The notes beneath the pieces were generated by a model. That model ran no database searches and was not told the origin of the DNA. It saw only the letters and a program-made list of their open reading frames with translations. From CBDCEG01 sp965215775 (GTDB lineage Bacteria; Pseudomonadota; Gammaproteobacteria; Cardiobacteriales; Ostreibacteriaceae), in the NCBI GenBank assembly GCA_965215775.1, contig CBDCEG010000026.1, forward strand, positions 1 to 53,849: 53,849 bases of DNA. Direction: 5' to 3'. This document shows positions 53,781 to 53,849 of the stretch, piece by piece. Position numbers and translations under genes: made by a program. Numbering within the stretch: position 1 is the stretch's first letter; every line of letters starts with the position of its first letter.

Positions 53781-53849
53781 CTAGATTCTACCTACAAGTG
53801 CAACTTTTCAAGTTCAGCTTGAAAGACTTCATTTGGGGTTTTAAATCCT
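53781..53849 (-). mobile_element. End of an IS30-family element entering from the right edge
   Basis: On the minus strand 53849-53792 encodes GFKTPNEVFQAELEKLHL and a TAG stop, the C-terminal end of an IS30-type transposase (compare the common ...GxxTPxEVF... end). The element tip lies in about 53781-53791, as TAGATTCTACCTACAAG on the plus strand. The rest of the element is outside the window. Confidence 0.75.
53792..53849 (-). CDS. IS30-family transposase, C-terminal end only
   Basis: The last 19 codons (GFKTPNEVFQAELEKLHL then stop) are visible; the gene continues beyond the window. TPNEVF is the usual end of the IS30-type integrase-core protein. The DDE residues lie outside the window. 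Confidence 0.75.
   Translation of the reverse strand, partial: GFKTPNEVFQAELEKLHL

Overview
The window is AT-rich (roughly 30% G+C by eye), densely coded Gram-negative DNA that uses TGA as a stop. The gene set points to a gammaproteobacterium: Mpl, Hsp33, MsrPQ, a YhdP-type AsmA protein, RibBA with a dead second domain, a YnbD-like phosphatase, YcgN, an outer-membrane porin and a type VI secretion spike gene. Genus cannot be fixed from this sequence. The low G+C, IS insertions and broken genes would suit a host-associated or recently host-restricted lineage, but that is inference.

Layout. 1-3778 (minus strand): hslO, mpl and two tandem paralogous genes of unknown function, the second running off the left edge. 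4054-7279 (minus): porin with terminator, a membrane-anchored metallophosphoesterase and hemB. 7354-12814 (plus): a periplasmic L,D-transpeptidase, an AlkD-like glycosylase, clpB interrupted by a one-base frameshift, and ribBA. 12970-17343 (minus): the methionine-sulfoxide repair pair msrQ/msrP, an LtrA-like membrane protein and a DASS transporter with a strong terminator. 17538-19704 (plus): folB, ftsY, ruvC.

19858-25259 is an accessory island: a vgrG with a stop and two frameshifts, a DUF4123 adaptor, a probable YkuD-fold (Tlde-like) cell-wall effector, a lipoprotein that is the obvious candidate immunity protein, then two small genes of different base composition and a leucine-rich-repeat fragment flanked by imperfect direct repeats. 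No other T6SS genes are present.

25388-29556 (plus) returns to housekeeping: coaE, an outer-membrane efflux lipoprotein, a cation-diffusion facilitator, trmB, ycgN. 29626-34318 (minus): folK, a PAP2 plus dual-specificity phosphatase fusion, an AmiC-type amidase and an exported protein that looks like a divergent Fam20-type kinase. 34476-36875 (plus): a LOG-family nucleosidase and class I fumarase, with a long inverted repeat between them and a terminator after. 36923-46634 (minus): an IS256-like transposase remnant with an 8-bp microsatellite in its tail, proC, yggS, a stand-alone DUF4347 protein, argF, yhdP, a VanZ-like protein, and a DUF5706 (Pycsar-effector type) membrane module fused to a DUF3616 propeller. 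46762-51652: SulP, a divergent polysaccharide deacetylase/FemAB-like pair, map and hisI.

51832-53849 is decayed: an intact IS5-family element sits inside a marR gene whose frame closes perfectly once the element and one target repeat are removed. The following alpha/beta hydrolase gene is cut by the end of an IS30-family element that enters from the right edge.

The most interesting candidates are the DUF5706-DUF3616 fusion, the YkuD-type T6SS effector/lipoprotein pair and the Fam20-like exported protein. The frameshifts in clpB and vgrG are all one-base changes in A runs, so sequencing or assembly error must be excluded before any of them is called a real mutation.
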